49,193 nucleotides of DNA from Candidatus Planktophila lacus (GCA_943331345.2 CALQLF020000014.1:1-49193), one strand, 5' to 3'; counted from the stretch's first letter, positions 24,185 to 33,374 are shown. Notes: generated by a model from the letters alone, not told the origin. A program made the numbers and translations.

Positions 24185-26257
24185 TCAGAGCATGGCCGCG
24201 TAGGTGGCCGCCGGCAGTGCCGGGTCCATCAGATAGCCCTGCAGATAGTCGCAGCGCTCCGCCCGGAGCAAGTCGAGTTGTCGATAGTTCTCTACGCCTT
24301 CGGCCACCACCGAAAGGCCGAGCGAGTGGGCGAACTGGATAACAGCACGGATGAGCGCACACGCTTCTCGCTCATCCGGCGCGCCGCGCACGAAGCTGCG
24401 GTCAATCTTCAAGGTATGCACCGGAAAACTGCGCAGATACTGCAGCGAAGAATAGCCCGTGCCGAAATCGTCGATCGCCAAGGTAAAACCGGCATCACGC
24501 AGTTGTGTGAGCAACTCGCGCGCCAGCGTCGCGTCGTGCACCAACGCGTTCTCAGTCAGTTCCAGTTCAAGCAGTCCGTGCGGCACCTCGGCCTGGGCCG
24601 CCGCATCGGTAATCATGGCAACTACCGATTGGTTCAGGAATTCGTGGGCGGACAGATTCACCGCTACCGGCAGCAAGCGCTTGCCAGCAGCCCGCCAAAC
24701 GGAGATATCTTCGCAAACGCGCTTCATTACCCAACGGTCGATTTCTACAATGAAGCCTGCGGCTTCTGCCAAGGCGATGAATTCGTTGGGCGGTATGAAC
24801 CCGAGCCGTGGGTGCTTCCAGCGCAACAGGGCTTCAGCTCCCACCAGCCCGAGATCGTCGACACGATACTTCGGCTGGTAATGCACCTCGAGGCTGTTGC
24901 TGGCCACCGCACGGCGCAGGTCCGCCTCGAGCGACAAGCGCTCGAGCGCACGGCTGTTCATTTCGGCGCGGTAGACGACGACGCGGTTGCGGCCCGCCGT
25001 TTTCGCCTGCTGTGAGGCAGCATCGGCATTACGCAATAGCGTCGATACATCCTGCCCATCCGCTGGGTAACAAGCCACCCCGATACTCACGGTGGCCTTC
25101 ACTTCCACTGGGCCGCAGGGGAAGAGTGGTTCGAAGGCTTGCCGGATGCTATCGGCCGTCGCCCCGATGCTTTCCGGACCGTCCGTCAACGGCAACCAGA
25201 TCAGGAATTCGTCAGCACCGAGGCGCGCCAGTGGCAGTTCATCCGCCGCTTCGAGTTGCACGCTGGAGAGGCAGTGGCGCAGACGGTCGGCAGCCTCAAT
25301 GAGCACGGCGTCACCCGAAAGTTGCCCCAGCGTGTCATTCACTCGGCGGAATAGGTCCAAGTCGATGTACAGCACCGCCACGCGGCGGCCAGCTTTGCCC
25401 GCTGCCATCAGCACCGAGGTGAGCCGCAGTTCCATCCACTCACGGTTGGGCAGGTCCGTGAGGTTGTCGTAATACGCCAAGCGCCGGATGCGCTGTTCCG
25501 CGAACTTCTGCTCAGAGACGTCGCGAACGATGGCGAGCAAGGTGCCATCCTCGTTCGGCAACAACCGCACTTCCAGCACCTGCGTCACGCCATGCTGGAG
25601 CCGCTGACATTCAAGCGTGGTCGCAAGACGCGTAGACAGCGCCTGAGCGCAGAGGGTCGGCAGGGCCAACGCTGCCTCGGGCGGCAACAAAGCCGCCAGC
25701 GTGGCCGGCAACTCCCGCCCGGCCACGTCACCGGGCAGCGCACCACCGCCGGCTGCACAAGCCTGAATGCGACCCGTGCCGTCGAGCAGAAACAAGCTGT
25801 CGGGCATGGCGCGTAGCAATGCCTGATTGCGCGCCTCCGCAGCGCGCAAGGCCCCCGCTGAATCGGCAGCGCGCAAGACGTAGCGCACGCGATGTACCAG
25901 CAACACCCAGTTGATGGGCTTGGTAACGAAGTCCGTGGCACCTGCGGCATAGGCACGTTCAATGGAACCCGGGTCATCAAGGCTAGTGACTACCACAATG
26001 GGCAGTTCTGCCCCGCCCGGAAGGCGCCGTATGCGCCGACAGGCTTCGTAGCCGTCGACACCCGGCATCTCCAGATCCAGCAAGACGATATGCGGACGAT
26101 CGCGCAGCATCGAGTCGACGGCTTCATCGCCATTAGCTGCCAAAAATACTTCGAAGCCGGCCCCCGACAGGACGGAGTTCGCCAAAAGACGCGTCGAGGC
26201 ATCGTCATCCGCGAGCAGTACCCGACGCACTGGCTGGGGCAACAAGTTCAGGGGCAT
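24185..26257 (-). CDS. Response regulator with REC-PAS-GGDEF-EAL domains
   Basis: 690 residues from ATG 26257, which overlaps the Hpt stop by 10 nt. The receiver domain (about 11-125) has phospho-acceptor D61 in IVLLDLEMPG and TKPIN. A PAS-like segment (about 145-265) is followed by a GGDEF domain (about 275-430) whose signature reads GADEF. A complete EAL domain runs from about 445, with EALLRW, LTENALV, DDFGTGYSSLQYL, LKIDRSFV and VVAEGVEN. The EAL domain looks able to hydrolyse c-di-GMP; the altered GADEF may be a weak or regulatory cyclase. It is likely the output of the kinase and Hpt protein encoded upstream. Confidence 0.92.
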   Translation of the reverse strand: MPLNLLPQPVRRVLLADDDASTRLLANSVLSGAGFEVFLAANGDEAVDSMLRDRPHIVLLDLEMPGVDGYEACRRIRRLPGGAELPIVVVTSLDDPGSIERAYAAGATDFVTKPINWVLLVHRVRYVLRAADSAGALRAAEARNQALLRAMPDSLFLLDGTGRIQACAAGGGALPGDVAGRELPATLAALLPPEAALALPTLCAQALSTRLATTLECQRLQHGVTQVLEVRLLPNEDGTLLAIVRDVSEQKFAEQRIRRLAYYDNLTDLPNREWMELRLTSVLMAAGKAGRRVAVLYIDLDLFRRVNDTLGQLSGDAVLIEAADRLRHCLSSVQLEAADELPLARLGADEFLIWLPLTDGPESIGATADSIRQAFEPLFPCGPVEVKATVSIGVACYPADGQDVSTLLRNADAASQQAKTAGRNRVVVYRAEMNSRALERLSLEADLRRAVASNSLEVHYQPKYRVDDLGLVGAEALLRWKHPRLGFIPPNEFIALAEAAGFIVEIDRWVMKRVCEDISVWRAAGKRLLPVAVNLSAHEFLNQSVVAMITDAAAQAEVPHGLLELELTENALVHDATLARELLTQLRDAGFTLAIDDFGTGYSSLQYLRSFPVHTLKIDRSFVRGAPDEREACALIRAVIQFAHSLGLSVVAEGVENYRQLDLLRAERCDYLQGYLMDPALPAATYAAML

Positions 26258-26613
26258 GCGGACTCCCGCGCCAACGCCGCAACCACAGCGCCGCAAGCCT
26301 CGGGGACAGTCGCCAGCAAGGCGATGCAGCCAGAGCTATCTCCTGCCTTGGCGGTCAACTCCAATTCCCGCAGTTGCTCCATGAAGCGCAGCGCACCCAC
26401 ATTGCCAGCATAGGACTTCAAGGCATGCGCAGCCGCACCCACGGCAGGCCAATCTTCGCGCTCGCTCGCCTGCTGCATCTGCTGCAACAGCGCCGGAGAG
26501 TCCTGTGCGAACAGTTCGGCGACGCAAGCAATCATGCTGCGTCCATCCGGCGAGGGCAGTTCCCGCAAAGCATCCAGCACGCTCCGATCTAGTTCCGGGT
26601 CCTTCAGTATCAA
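26248..26613 (-). CDS. Hpt-domain phosphotransfer protein
   Basis: 121 residues, a stand-alone histidine phosphotransfer domain. The phosphorylated histidine is H63 in AAHALKSYAGNVGA, the typical AHxLKG/S motif, with flanking helices at FAQDSPALLQQMQ and the C-terminal LLATVPEACGAVV. The start is TTG 26613, chosen because GAGGT lies 8 nt upstream; the next in-frame ATG would delete the first helix. It sits 24 nt after the hybrid kinase and overlaps the REC-GGDEF-EAL gene, which fits a kinase-Hpt-regulator phosphorelay. Confidence 0.88.
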   Translation of the reverse strand: MILKDPELDRSVLDALRELPSPDGRSMIACVAELFAQDSPALLQQMQQASEREDWPAVGAAAHALKSYAGNVGALRFMEQLRELELTAKAGDSSGCIALLATVPEACGAVVAALARESACP

Positions 26614-26637
26614 GCGACTACCTCGTAACCAGAACTG

Positions 26638-29600
26638 TCAATTCGCGCCGGGCAACGCGCACCACTTCGCGAGTTGCATCGCGAGGGTTTCACGCGCGAA
26701 TGGCTTTTCGATGAAATCGTCCATGCCGGCCGCCACACAGCGTTCGCGAGATTCTGTAGTGGCATCGGCCGTCAGCGCCACGATGGGGAGTCTAACGCCG
26801 GTGCCCGCCTCGCGGCGTCGGATTTCCGCAGACGTCTGGTAGCCATCCATGCCAGGCATCTGGCAATCCATCAGTACCACGTCGAAGCGCCGCGCCTGTA
26901 TGGCATCGAGAGCTTCCGGCCCGCTCGCCACCGCCACCGCGTGGTGCCCTAGCGCAGCCAACTTGCCCACGGCAATGGTGCGATTGAGCGCGTGGTCGTC
27001 GACCACCAGCACCTCCAACACGCATGTGGGAATGTCCGCTTCCGGTTCGTTAAGGTCCACGACCTGTGGAACGCCCCCGTCCGCCAGACGTACCAGCATT
27101 TGCAGCAATTCGCGCCAGCGCAAGGGCTTTACCAAGTGCCCGTTGAACGCGGATGGGTTTAAGCCCGAGGGCGGCGTCCCCGTGCGGCGATTGAAGCCAG
27201 ACAGCAAGACACGCTTCGGGCGTCGTTCGGCTGGCCATTCGCTCCAGGCATCCGCGGCTGTGCCACGAGTTTGCAGCCATGCCTGATCACCACCAATGAA
27301 GACGTCATCGGCATCTGCGGTAGTAAGCCGATCGGCGGAAATACCCGACCAATGTTCCACCGCGCGAGCGCGGACGCCCCAGTTGCCTAGCCATTGCAAC
27401 AACACCTCGCGCACCACGGGGCTGGCATCGAGCACGAACACCTCGCGTAGTCCCTTCAGGCCTTCCGGCGAGGGGCAGTCGCCCGCACCCGAATCACTGG
27501 CCGGCAGAACCATCTGCACCGTGAACACGGTCCCTACGCCATGCGTGCTAGCGACCGTGAGGCGTCCGCCCATCAGTTCAGTCAATTGCCGTGCGATGGT
27601 AAGACCCAACCCCGACCCACCGAACCGTCGCGTGGTCGAGTTGTCTTCCTGCTGGAAGGCGTCGAATACATGGCCAAGGTTTTCTTCGCGAATACCGATG
27701 CCGGTGTCGGCGACGCGCAGCGCCACATGCACCATGCCATCTTGGCCGGAAACCCCGGCCGTGAGACTGACCTGTACGTGGCCATTGTCCGTAAACTTCA
27801 CTGCATTGCCGATGAGGTTCAGCACCACCTGACGGAAGCGCACCACATCCACCAGCACTTCTGGTACTGCCACCGCGGGTGAAGCACACACCAGCTCGAG
27901 TCCCTTTTCCGCTGCTTGCCCGGCGAACAGTTCTACCGCCTGCTCGACCACCCCATCGATGGCTGTGGGAACGGGATCGAGACGAATCTCCGCCACTTCC
28001 ATCTTGGAGAAGTCGAGGATATTGCCGACAATCTGCACCAGCGACTGAGCGGATTGCTGGATGGAACGCGTGAACCGCCGCTGCGTATCGTCCAGCGGCG
28101 TATCGAGCAGAAGATCGGCGATGCCAATAACGCCGTTCATCGGCGTACGTAACTCGTGGCTCATGCGCGCGACGAAGGCGCTACGCGCCGCCGTCAATTC
28201 CTGCAAAGTCTGGTTGCGCTCTTCGAGCTCACGGGTACGCGTGTGAACCGTTTCTTCAAGGCGCAGGCTGTATTCAATCTCCCGACGGCGCTTGCGCCGG
28301 AACAACAGCAAGGCATATCCCCATACCAGAAGGGACGCCAGACCATAAATGGCGTAGGCCAGTGGCGAAGCCCAGGGCGCTGGCTTCACCTGCACCGCAA
28401 GCGCGAAATCACTGGCGGTGGCCACGCCATCGGCGTTCCGTGCACGGACTCGGAAAACGTAGTCTCCAGACTTGAGGTTCGTATAGCTAACGCGCTGCCG
28501 GGTACCGGCTTTGACCCAATCTTCGTCGAATCCCTGCAGCTGGTATTCGTAGCGGTTGTCCTCGGGCGCTATGTAGTCGAGCGCCGCGAATTCGAAGCTG
28601 ACCACCGCATCGCGATGCCCCAGCACGACATGGTCGAGCAGATAGGAGGGCACACGCGTATCCGCGGGCTTGTTCATCACCTCGTAAGCCGTGAGGACCA
28701 CGCGGGGCGCGCGCTTGCCGGGGTGAATCTCCGACGGGTGCAAGCGATTGAGACCGCCCGTGCCACCGAACAGCAAGGTGCCATCGTGGCCGCGGAAGTG
28801 CGCACCGAAGTTGAAGTCGGCGCCCTGCAAGCCTTGCGCCTCGGTGTAATGGTCCACCACACCGCTCGAGCGCGAGAACCGCACCAGCCCGTTGGCAGTG
28901 CTCAGCCAAAGCTCGTCGCCGTCCCCTTCCTCGATGCCGTAGACGACGTTGCTGGGCAAGCCATCGGCTGCGCCGTAACTGCGCACCTGGAGTGGTGTGT
29001 TGCTGCCAAGCCCCGGGCCGGCAGGCGGTACCACGCGCATCAGGCCACCGGCGGCACTCCCTACCCAAAGGACACCATCGCTATCGACATGCAGGGCATA
29101 AATGCGGTCGTCCGACAGCCCTGCGCGTTCGGCCCGCGGACCTTGTCGACGGAAGACGCGTACCTGGCGCGTTAACGGGTCCAACAAGTTCAATCCACCG
29201 CCTGGAGTCCCGATCCATATCCGGCCCTGACGGTCTTCTGCCAACGCAGTCGCGCGCATATCGCTGAGCCGTTGCCCTGTCGGGCCTCCGGCAGTGCTGC
29301 AGTCGAACTTGCCGGTCTCGAGGAAGCGGCAGGCACCACCGCCAAAAGTGCCGACCCAGACATTGCCGTTGCGGTCCTCGAAGAGCGACATCACACCATC
29401 GACGGGTAAGCCGCCGGGCGTGCCCTTGGCGCCGCGGAAGATCTTCAATGTGCCGTTCGCTTCCTGCCGCACCAGGCCGCCAGCAAAGGTCCCTATCCAT
29501 AAACGATCGTGCCGATCGTGCAGCAAAGACATGACGCGGTTGTCGGTCAAGCCGCGCTTCGTGTCCAGCACAGTTCGTTCGGCGCCCGTGCTGAAGTCCA

Positions 29601-30861
29601 CGCCGAGCAAACCACCACCTAACGTGCCTACCAACGTTTCGTCAGCGGTACGTCCTTCAGCGAAGGCGGCAATGGGCAAGCCATTGGCGAGCGCAGGGCG
29701 GAAGTGGCCCATCTGCCAACTGCGCGGGTTCCACCGACTAACACCACCACTGCGCGTGCCTACCCACAGCAGGCCCGAGGGGTCCTGGTAGAGCGACATG
29801 ATGTAACTGTCCTGCAGACCCCGCGGATCTTCAGGGCGATAGACGTAGTGTTGGAAGGTGCCTTCCGCTTGCATTAGGTCGAGACCACTCGCAGTACCTA
29901 CCCACAAGCGCCCCTCCGTGTCCCGAAGTACGGCCCGTACAAACGGACTGGCCAAAGAACCTGGAACCGCTGGGTCGGAGACGAAGGTGCGGAGGCTCTT
30001 TCCGTCTGCCGACAGCTGCGCAAGACCACCCTTGAGTGTTCCTACCCACAAGACACCGTCGCGCTCTACATGCAGGGCACGCACTTGCTCGTCTGGAAGC
30101 GCTGGCTGGGTTTCACGGTCGTAGCGCCGCAGTACGCGGCCACTGGCACGGTCCAGCAGGGCCAGGCCACCGTCAGTACCAACCCAGAGCCGACCCTTAT
30201 CGGCGGCCGCCAAAACAAAGACCGCATCGTGCGGTAATGCCGTAGCGCCCGCCGCGGCAACGCTGGCCCCACTGACGCTCTCGCTTGGGGACTTCCGGGC
30301 ACGAAAATGGCGGAACTTTCCGGTACGCGGATTAAAGCAGTCGAGGCCGGCCGCTTCGGTGCCAACCCAGATCTCGCCGTCCGGTGCGGCCCATACCGAC
30401 AGCAAGGCATCGGAGGCGAGCGAATCGGGCCGTGCCTCGTCATGACGAAAAGCGGTGAAGCGATCGGTGCGCCGCTCCCAACGAACGAGACCGCCACCCA
30501 AGGTGGCCAGCCACAAGTCACCGTTGGCATCCTCGACTATGCCGTTGATGAAGTCGGCGTCGAGGCCCTCGCTGCCAGGGCCGCCGCGCCGGTACACACG
30601 GACCTCGCGACCATCAAAACGGTTGAGGCCACTTTCCGTGGCTATCCAGACGAAACCTTGGCGGTCTTGCAGGACGGCGAGCGCATCGCCATGGGAGAGC
30701 CCCTGCGCCATCTGCAAGTGGCTGAAGAACAGGGGGCGTGCGGTTCCCGCCGCAGTGGCCTGCTGCACTGGCAGCACGCAGACAGCCAGACACCAACAGG
30801 CAGCCGCCAACCACCGGGCATAGCCACGGCGCTGGCGGACATTGGCACCCACGTTCCCCAT
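26638..30861 (-). CDS. Two-component-regulator-propeller hybrid sensor histidine kinase
   Basis: 1407 residues. A signal peptide precedes a periplasmic sensor of two seven-bladed propellers made of Reg_prop repeats (many copies of D-x-x-G-x-L-W-[VI]-G-T, about 40-700). A Y_Y_Y domain (about 730-815, RYEYQLQGFDEDW) and one membrane helix near 825-850 follow. The cytoplasmic part has a HisKA domain with H902 in ARMSHELRTPMNG and an HATPase domain (NAVKF, DTGIGI, GGSGLGL). A first receiver is degenerate (VFVLDASPVVREVLL, acidic pocket poor). A second intact receiver has D1332 in LMDCQMPGMDG. It is BvgS/HTCS-like in layout, often a polysaccharide sensor in Bacteroidetes. It starts 32 nt downstream of the subtilase gene. 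Confidence 0.94.
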   Translation of the reverse strand: MGNVGANVRQRRGYARWLAAACWCLAVCVLPVQQATAAGTARPLFFSHLQMAQGLSHGDALAVLQDRQGFVWIATESGLNRFDGREVRVYRRGGPGSEGLDADFINGIVEDANGDLWLATLGGGLVRWERRTDRFTAFRHDEARPDSLASDALLSVWAAPDGEIWVGTEAAGLDCFNPRTGKFRHFRARKSPSESVSGASVAAAGATALPHDAVFVLAAADKGRLWVGTDGGLALLDRASGRVLRRYDRETQPALPDEQVRALHVERDGVLWVGTLKGGLAQLSADGKSLRTFVSDPAVPGSLASPFVRAVLRDTEGRLWVGTASGLDLMQAEGTFQHYVYRPEDPRGLQDSYIMSLYQDPSGLLWVGTRSGGVSRWNPRSWQMGHFRPALANGLPIAAFAEGRTADETLVGTLGGGLLGVDFSTGAERTVLDTKRGLTDNRVMSLLHDRHDRLWIGTFAGGLVRQEANGTLKIFRGAKGTPGGLPVDGVMSLFEDRNGNVWVGTFGGGACRFLETGKFDCSTAGGPTGQRLSDMRATALAEDRQGRIWIGTPGGGLNLLDPLTRQVRVFRRQGPRAERAGLSDDRIYALHVDSDGVLWVGSAAGGLMRVVPPAGPGLGSNTPLQVRSYGAADGLPSNVVYGIEEGDGDELWLSTANGLVRFSRSSGVVDHYTEAQGLQGADFNFGAHFRGHDGTLLFGGTGGLNRLHPSEIHPGKRAPRVVLTAYEVMNKPADTRVPSYLLDHVVLGHRDAVVSFEFAALDYIAPEDNRYEYQLQGFDEDWVKAGTRQRVSYTNLKSGDYVFRVRARNADGVATASDFALAVQVKPAPWASPLAYAIYGLASLLVWGYALLLFRRKRRREIEYSLRLEETVHTRTRELEERNQTLQELTAARSAFVARMSHELRTPMNGVIGIADLLLDTPLDDTQRRFTRSIQQSAQSLVQIVGNILDFSKMEVAEIRLDPVPTAIDGVVEQAVELFAGQAAEKGLELVCASPAVAVPEVLVDVVRFRQVVLNLIGNAVKFTDNGHVQVSLTAGVSGQDGMVHVALRVADTGIGIREENLGHVFDAFQQEDNSTTRRFGGSGLGLTIARQLTELMGGRLTVASTHGVGTVFTVQMVLPASDSGAGDCPSPEGLKGLREVFVLDASPVVREVLLQWLGNWGVRARAVEHWSGISADRLTTADADDVFIGGDQAWLQTRGTAADAWSEWPAERRPKRVLLSGFNRRTGTPPSGLNPSAFNGHLVKPLRWRELLQMLVRLADGGVPQVVDLNEPEADIPTCVLEVLVVDDHALNRTIAVGKLAALGHHAVAVASGPEALDAIQARRFDVVLMDCQMPGMDGYQTSAEIRRREAGTGVRLPIVALTADATTESRERCVAAGMDDFIEKPFARETLAMQLAKWCALPGAN

Positions 30862-30893
30862 GTGTGGTGCTTGGTGGCTCTAGGCAGCGCTAA

Positions 30894-32693
30894 TCAGGGC
30901 GCTGCCGGAGCTTCTCCCGCACCTGTGTTCCACAGGTAGCCACTGTTGGTGAGATCGCCGGTGTTCCATAAGTAGCCGGTGTTCCACAAGTAGCCTGTGT
31001 TCCAAAGGTAGCCCGTGTTCCAAAGATAACCCGTATTCCACAGATAGCCCGTGTTCCACAGGTAGCCCGTATTCCAGAGGTACCCGGTGTTCCACAGGTA
31101 GCCGGTATTCCACAGGTAGCCATCGGCGTTCACGGCACCGACATTCTGCCCGTTGCGGACATCCATGATGTAGAAGTTGCCATCGGCGTCGCGGTTGGCC
31201 GGGCCGCCGTAGTGCTGGGTACCTGCCAAGTCCGCGGTGATGTCCATGCCGACGTTGGCGCAACCCGTGGCGTTGCTGTAGAGCACTGCCGTAGGCGCAT
31301 GGACCAAGCCGGCACCCTGCTGGAAGATGCTGTAGGCGAGGCTGCCGTCCGCCTTCGTGGCTGAGCGACCACTGCTCATTACCTTGCACTTCACTTCGTC
31401 CGGGGTCCAGGTGGGGTTGGCCTGCAGCGCCAGCGCCACCACGCCCGAGATGACCGCCGCCGACTGCGACGTGCCGGACATGTAGAAGTGCCCAGTCTTC
31501 ATGACCTGCGCCGGGAACTGCGCAGCTAGGAAGCTGGTCGGCGGGGCAAGGCCCACCAACTTGGCACCGGGCGCGACGATATCCGGCTTCACGAAGCCTT
31601 CGTAGGTGGGGCCCGCGGCCGAGAACGGTGCGAGGAAGTCGTCGGAGGAATTGGAAGGCGTGCCGTTGTCGGACATCGAGCCGGCCGTGATGACGTAGGG
31701 CGTGTTGCCCGGAACGCCGATGGACATGGCGGTAGGCCCGGCGTTACCGGCGGCGGCCACCACCACAATGCCCGCCTTCCACGCAGCCATGACAGCGAGG
31801 TTGAGCGGGTCGTCCCAGTACGCCGACTGCGGCGTGGCGCTGAACGACAGGTTCAGCACGCGGATGTTGAAGGCCTGGCGATTGGTAACCACCCAGTCGA
31901 TGGCACGGATGACATCGAAGTAGCGGCCTGAACCGTCCTTGCCGAAGGCACGCACGGACACGAGCTTCACGCCCGGGGCAATGCCCTCGTACTTGCCGGT
32001 AGCCCAAGTGTCACTGCTAGCGAGGATGGAGGTGACGTGCGTGCCGTGGCCGCTCGGGTCACCGAAGTCCTGCAGGTAACGAGTGCTGATGGGCGCCTTG
32101 GGGTCGGTTCTGTCCGGCACCGTGGCGTCGTATTCCGCCACGATGCGGCTCCGACCGGAAGGGTCGACGGCAAGCGGACCAGTCGCCCACAGGCCCGTGT
32201 CCACCACCGCCACGCCGATTCCCTTGCCAGTAATGCCGGCAGCATGGAGTTCGTTCGCACCGGTTTCCGCGACGTAGTCCGTCTTGAGACCCGCACCCGC
32301 CACATAGATAGGCGCATCGGCGAAGAATTTCAGGCGGGCTTCCTTGCGTAGGGCCGCCAACTGGTTGGGGGTGAGTTCCGCACCACCGCCACGGATGAGC
32401 GACAAGCCACCGAGCCAATGGCCACCCACGGCCTCTACCGCACGCTGAACCGCCGCGACGCTGGTGCCCTGCAGGAGGTAGCGCTCGGTGGCGCCGGTGT
32501 CCTGACGCAATGCTGAACGAACCGGCTTGCGCTGCTGGGCCGGAAGCGCGGCATGGACTGCTGCAGTGACGGTGCGCGCGACCACCGGTCGCGATACTGG
32601 CTGGGCGTCCCACAAGTAGGCCGCCAAGGCGATAGCCAGGGCGCCGGCGGACAAAACCCAACGCAGCGGACGATTAGAGGTGGTATGCGACAT
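30894..32693 (-). CDS. S8 (subtilisin-like) protease with C-terminal GYLWNT repeats
   Basis: 599 residues from ATG 32693, which has GGGAG 7 nt upstream. An N-terminal hydrophobic anchor or signal (WVLSAGALAIALAAYLW) and a prodomain-like segment (about 40-140) come first. The peptidase S8 domain has the triad D165 (VAVVDTGLW), H216 (SGHGTHV) and S409 (MSGTSQSAA), plus the oxyanion-region VAAAGNAGP. After about residue 500 a linker leads to residues 525-590: nine tandem copies of the hexapeptide GYLWNT, one variant GDLTNS, and a final GYLWNT. The enzyme is probably exported. The repeats could be a surface anchor, a substrate mimic or a self-assembling beta structure. First gene of the protease-kinase-Hpt-regulator run. 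Confidence 0.94.
   Translation of the reverse strand: MSHTTSNRPLRWVLSAGALAIALAAYLWDAQPVSRPVVARTVTAAVHAALPAQQRKPVRSALRQDTGATERYLLQGTSVAAVQRAVEAVGGHWLGGLSLIRGGGAELTPNQLAALRKEARLKFFADAPIYVAGAGLKTDYVAETGANELHAAGITGKGIGVAVVDTGLWATGPLAVDPSGRSRIVAEYDATVPDRTDPKAPISTRYLQDFGDPSGHGTHVTSILASSDTWATGKYEGIAPGVKLVSVRAFGKDGSGRYFDVIRAIDWVVTNRQAFNIRVLNLSFSATPQSAYWDDPLNLAVMAAWKAGIVVVAAAGNAGPTAMSIGVPGNTPYVITAGSMSDNGTPSNSSDDFLAPFSAAGPTYEGFVKPDIVAPGAKLVGLAPPTSFLAAQFPAQVMKTGHFYMSGTSQSAAVISGVVALALQANPTWTPDEVKCKVMSSGRSATKADGSLAYSIFQQGAGLVHAPTAVLYSNATGCANVGMDITADLAGTQHYGGPANRDADGNFYIMDVRNGQNVGAVNADGYLWNTGYLWNTGYLWNTGYLWNTGYLWNTGYLWNTGYLWNTGYLWNTGYLWNTGDLTNSGYLWNTGAGEAPAAP
30924..31121 (-). repeat. 18-bp tandem repeat array (11 units) in the subtilase gene
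   Basis: Eleven contiguous 18-bp units encode the GYLWNT repeat. Ten are close variants (consensus on the minus strand GGCTACCTGTGGAACACC); one at 30942-30959 encodes GDLTNS. Units differ mainly at third codon positions, so the peptide is conserved while the DNA has drifted. This indicates selection on the protein rather than a very recent expansion. Confidence 0.95.
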
Positions 32694-32920
32694 CAGAGGA
32701 CTCCCGAAAGCTTTACCGCGAACAGCATGCTTGTTGTTTTCGAAGCCCATAATTCACTAAATTTTTCGTTTTGTGTATTTTTTCTAAATAAATTTTTACT
32801 TTTTTTATACGTAATTCACGCAATCCCCTGAAAGCTACGTGAAAACCCTAGGAAGCCGCTTCCACCTAGCAGTTGCGGAAGTTTCTGCAAGCTATTGAAA
32901 AAACGTTGTTTATGAAAATT
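32694..32920 (-). promoter_or_regulatory. AT-rich upstream region of the protease-kinase operon
   Basis: This 227-bp gap is the longest in the window. Its core, about 32748-32820, is overwhelmingly A/T (runs such as AATTTTTAC and TTTTTTTATAC) in an otherwise GC-rich sequence. Two near-identical 10-mers on the minus strand, GTGAATTATG (32757-32748) and GTGAATTACG (32819-32810), are 62 bp apart, about six helical turns. Several -10-like hexamers occur, so no single promoter can be chosen. Such composition suggests an UP-element or nucleoid-protein binding site. The distal part (32830-32920) is mixed sequence with no recognisable gene and is the 3' flank of the HIT gene. Confidence 0.6.
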
Positions 32921-33364
32921 TCACAAAGGCCTTGGCGCCAATGCCTGCTGTAATGCAGCAAACAACATTCCGTGGGTATTCGGGTCAAAAACCGGCGCCG
33001 CCGACCAGTCGTAGACCCACGGATGCCCAGTTCGCGCAAATTCCGGCTCGTCCGCAAAGCGTGGAAACACATGGGCATGCAGGGCCGGCGCTAGGTTGCC
33101 GTACATGGCGTAGTTCACCCGCAAGGCGCCCGTCACGGCGAGTACCGCATCGCCCAGCGCAGCCATATCACCCAGAAACTGCGCGCGATGTACCGCCTCC
33201 ATATCGTTCAGATGAGGCGGCACCGGGTCCGGCAACAGCAAGCAATAGCCACGGAGCACCTGCGGGTCCCCCATGACGGCCCAACCGGAAGCCATGCGGC
33301 CAAGACAAGTGGGGTCGCGCCCTTCGCGGCAGGCAGCGACACGCCGATGAATGACTGTAGGCAT
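32921..33364 (-). CDS. HIT-like family protein
   Basis: 147 residues. The histidine-triad-type segment is NLAPALHAHVFPRFADEPE, with H96 and H98 in H-x-H; the third family histidine is absent, as in several HIT-like branches. The upstream RGYCLLLPDPVPPHLNDM is the usual substrate-loop region. Such proteins hydrolyse dinucleoside polyphosphates or AMP conjugates; the substrate here is unknown. The start at 33364 follows the cytochrome c stop by 10 nt, so the two are probably cotranscribed. Confidence 0.82.
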   Translation of the reverse strand: MPTVIHRRVAACREGRDPTCLGRMASGWAVMGDPQVLRGYCLLLPDPVPPHLNDMEAVHRAQFLGDMAALGDAVLAVTGALRVNYAMYGNLAPALHAHVFPRFADEPEFARTGHPWVYDWSAAPVFDPNTHGMLFAALQQALAPRPL

Positions 33365-33374
33365 GGGCCAACCC

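Noticed and set aside
30924-31121. Possible CRISPR array (regular short repeats)
   Set aside because: Units are contiguous 18-mers without spacers, in frame within the protease gene, and no cas genes are present.
32553-32831. Small plus-strand frame into the AT-rich region
   Set aside because: Hydrophobic C-terminus arises from T-runs; it overlaps the protease 5' end antisense and has no ribosome site.
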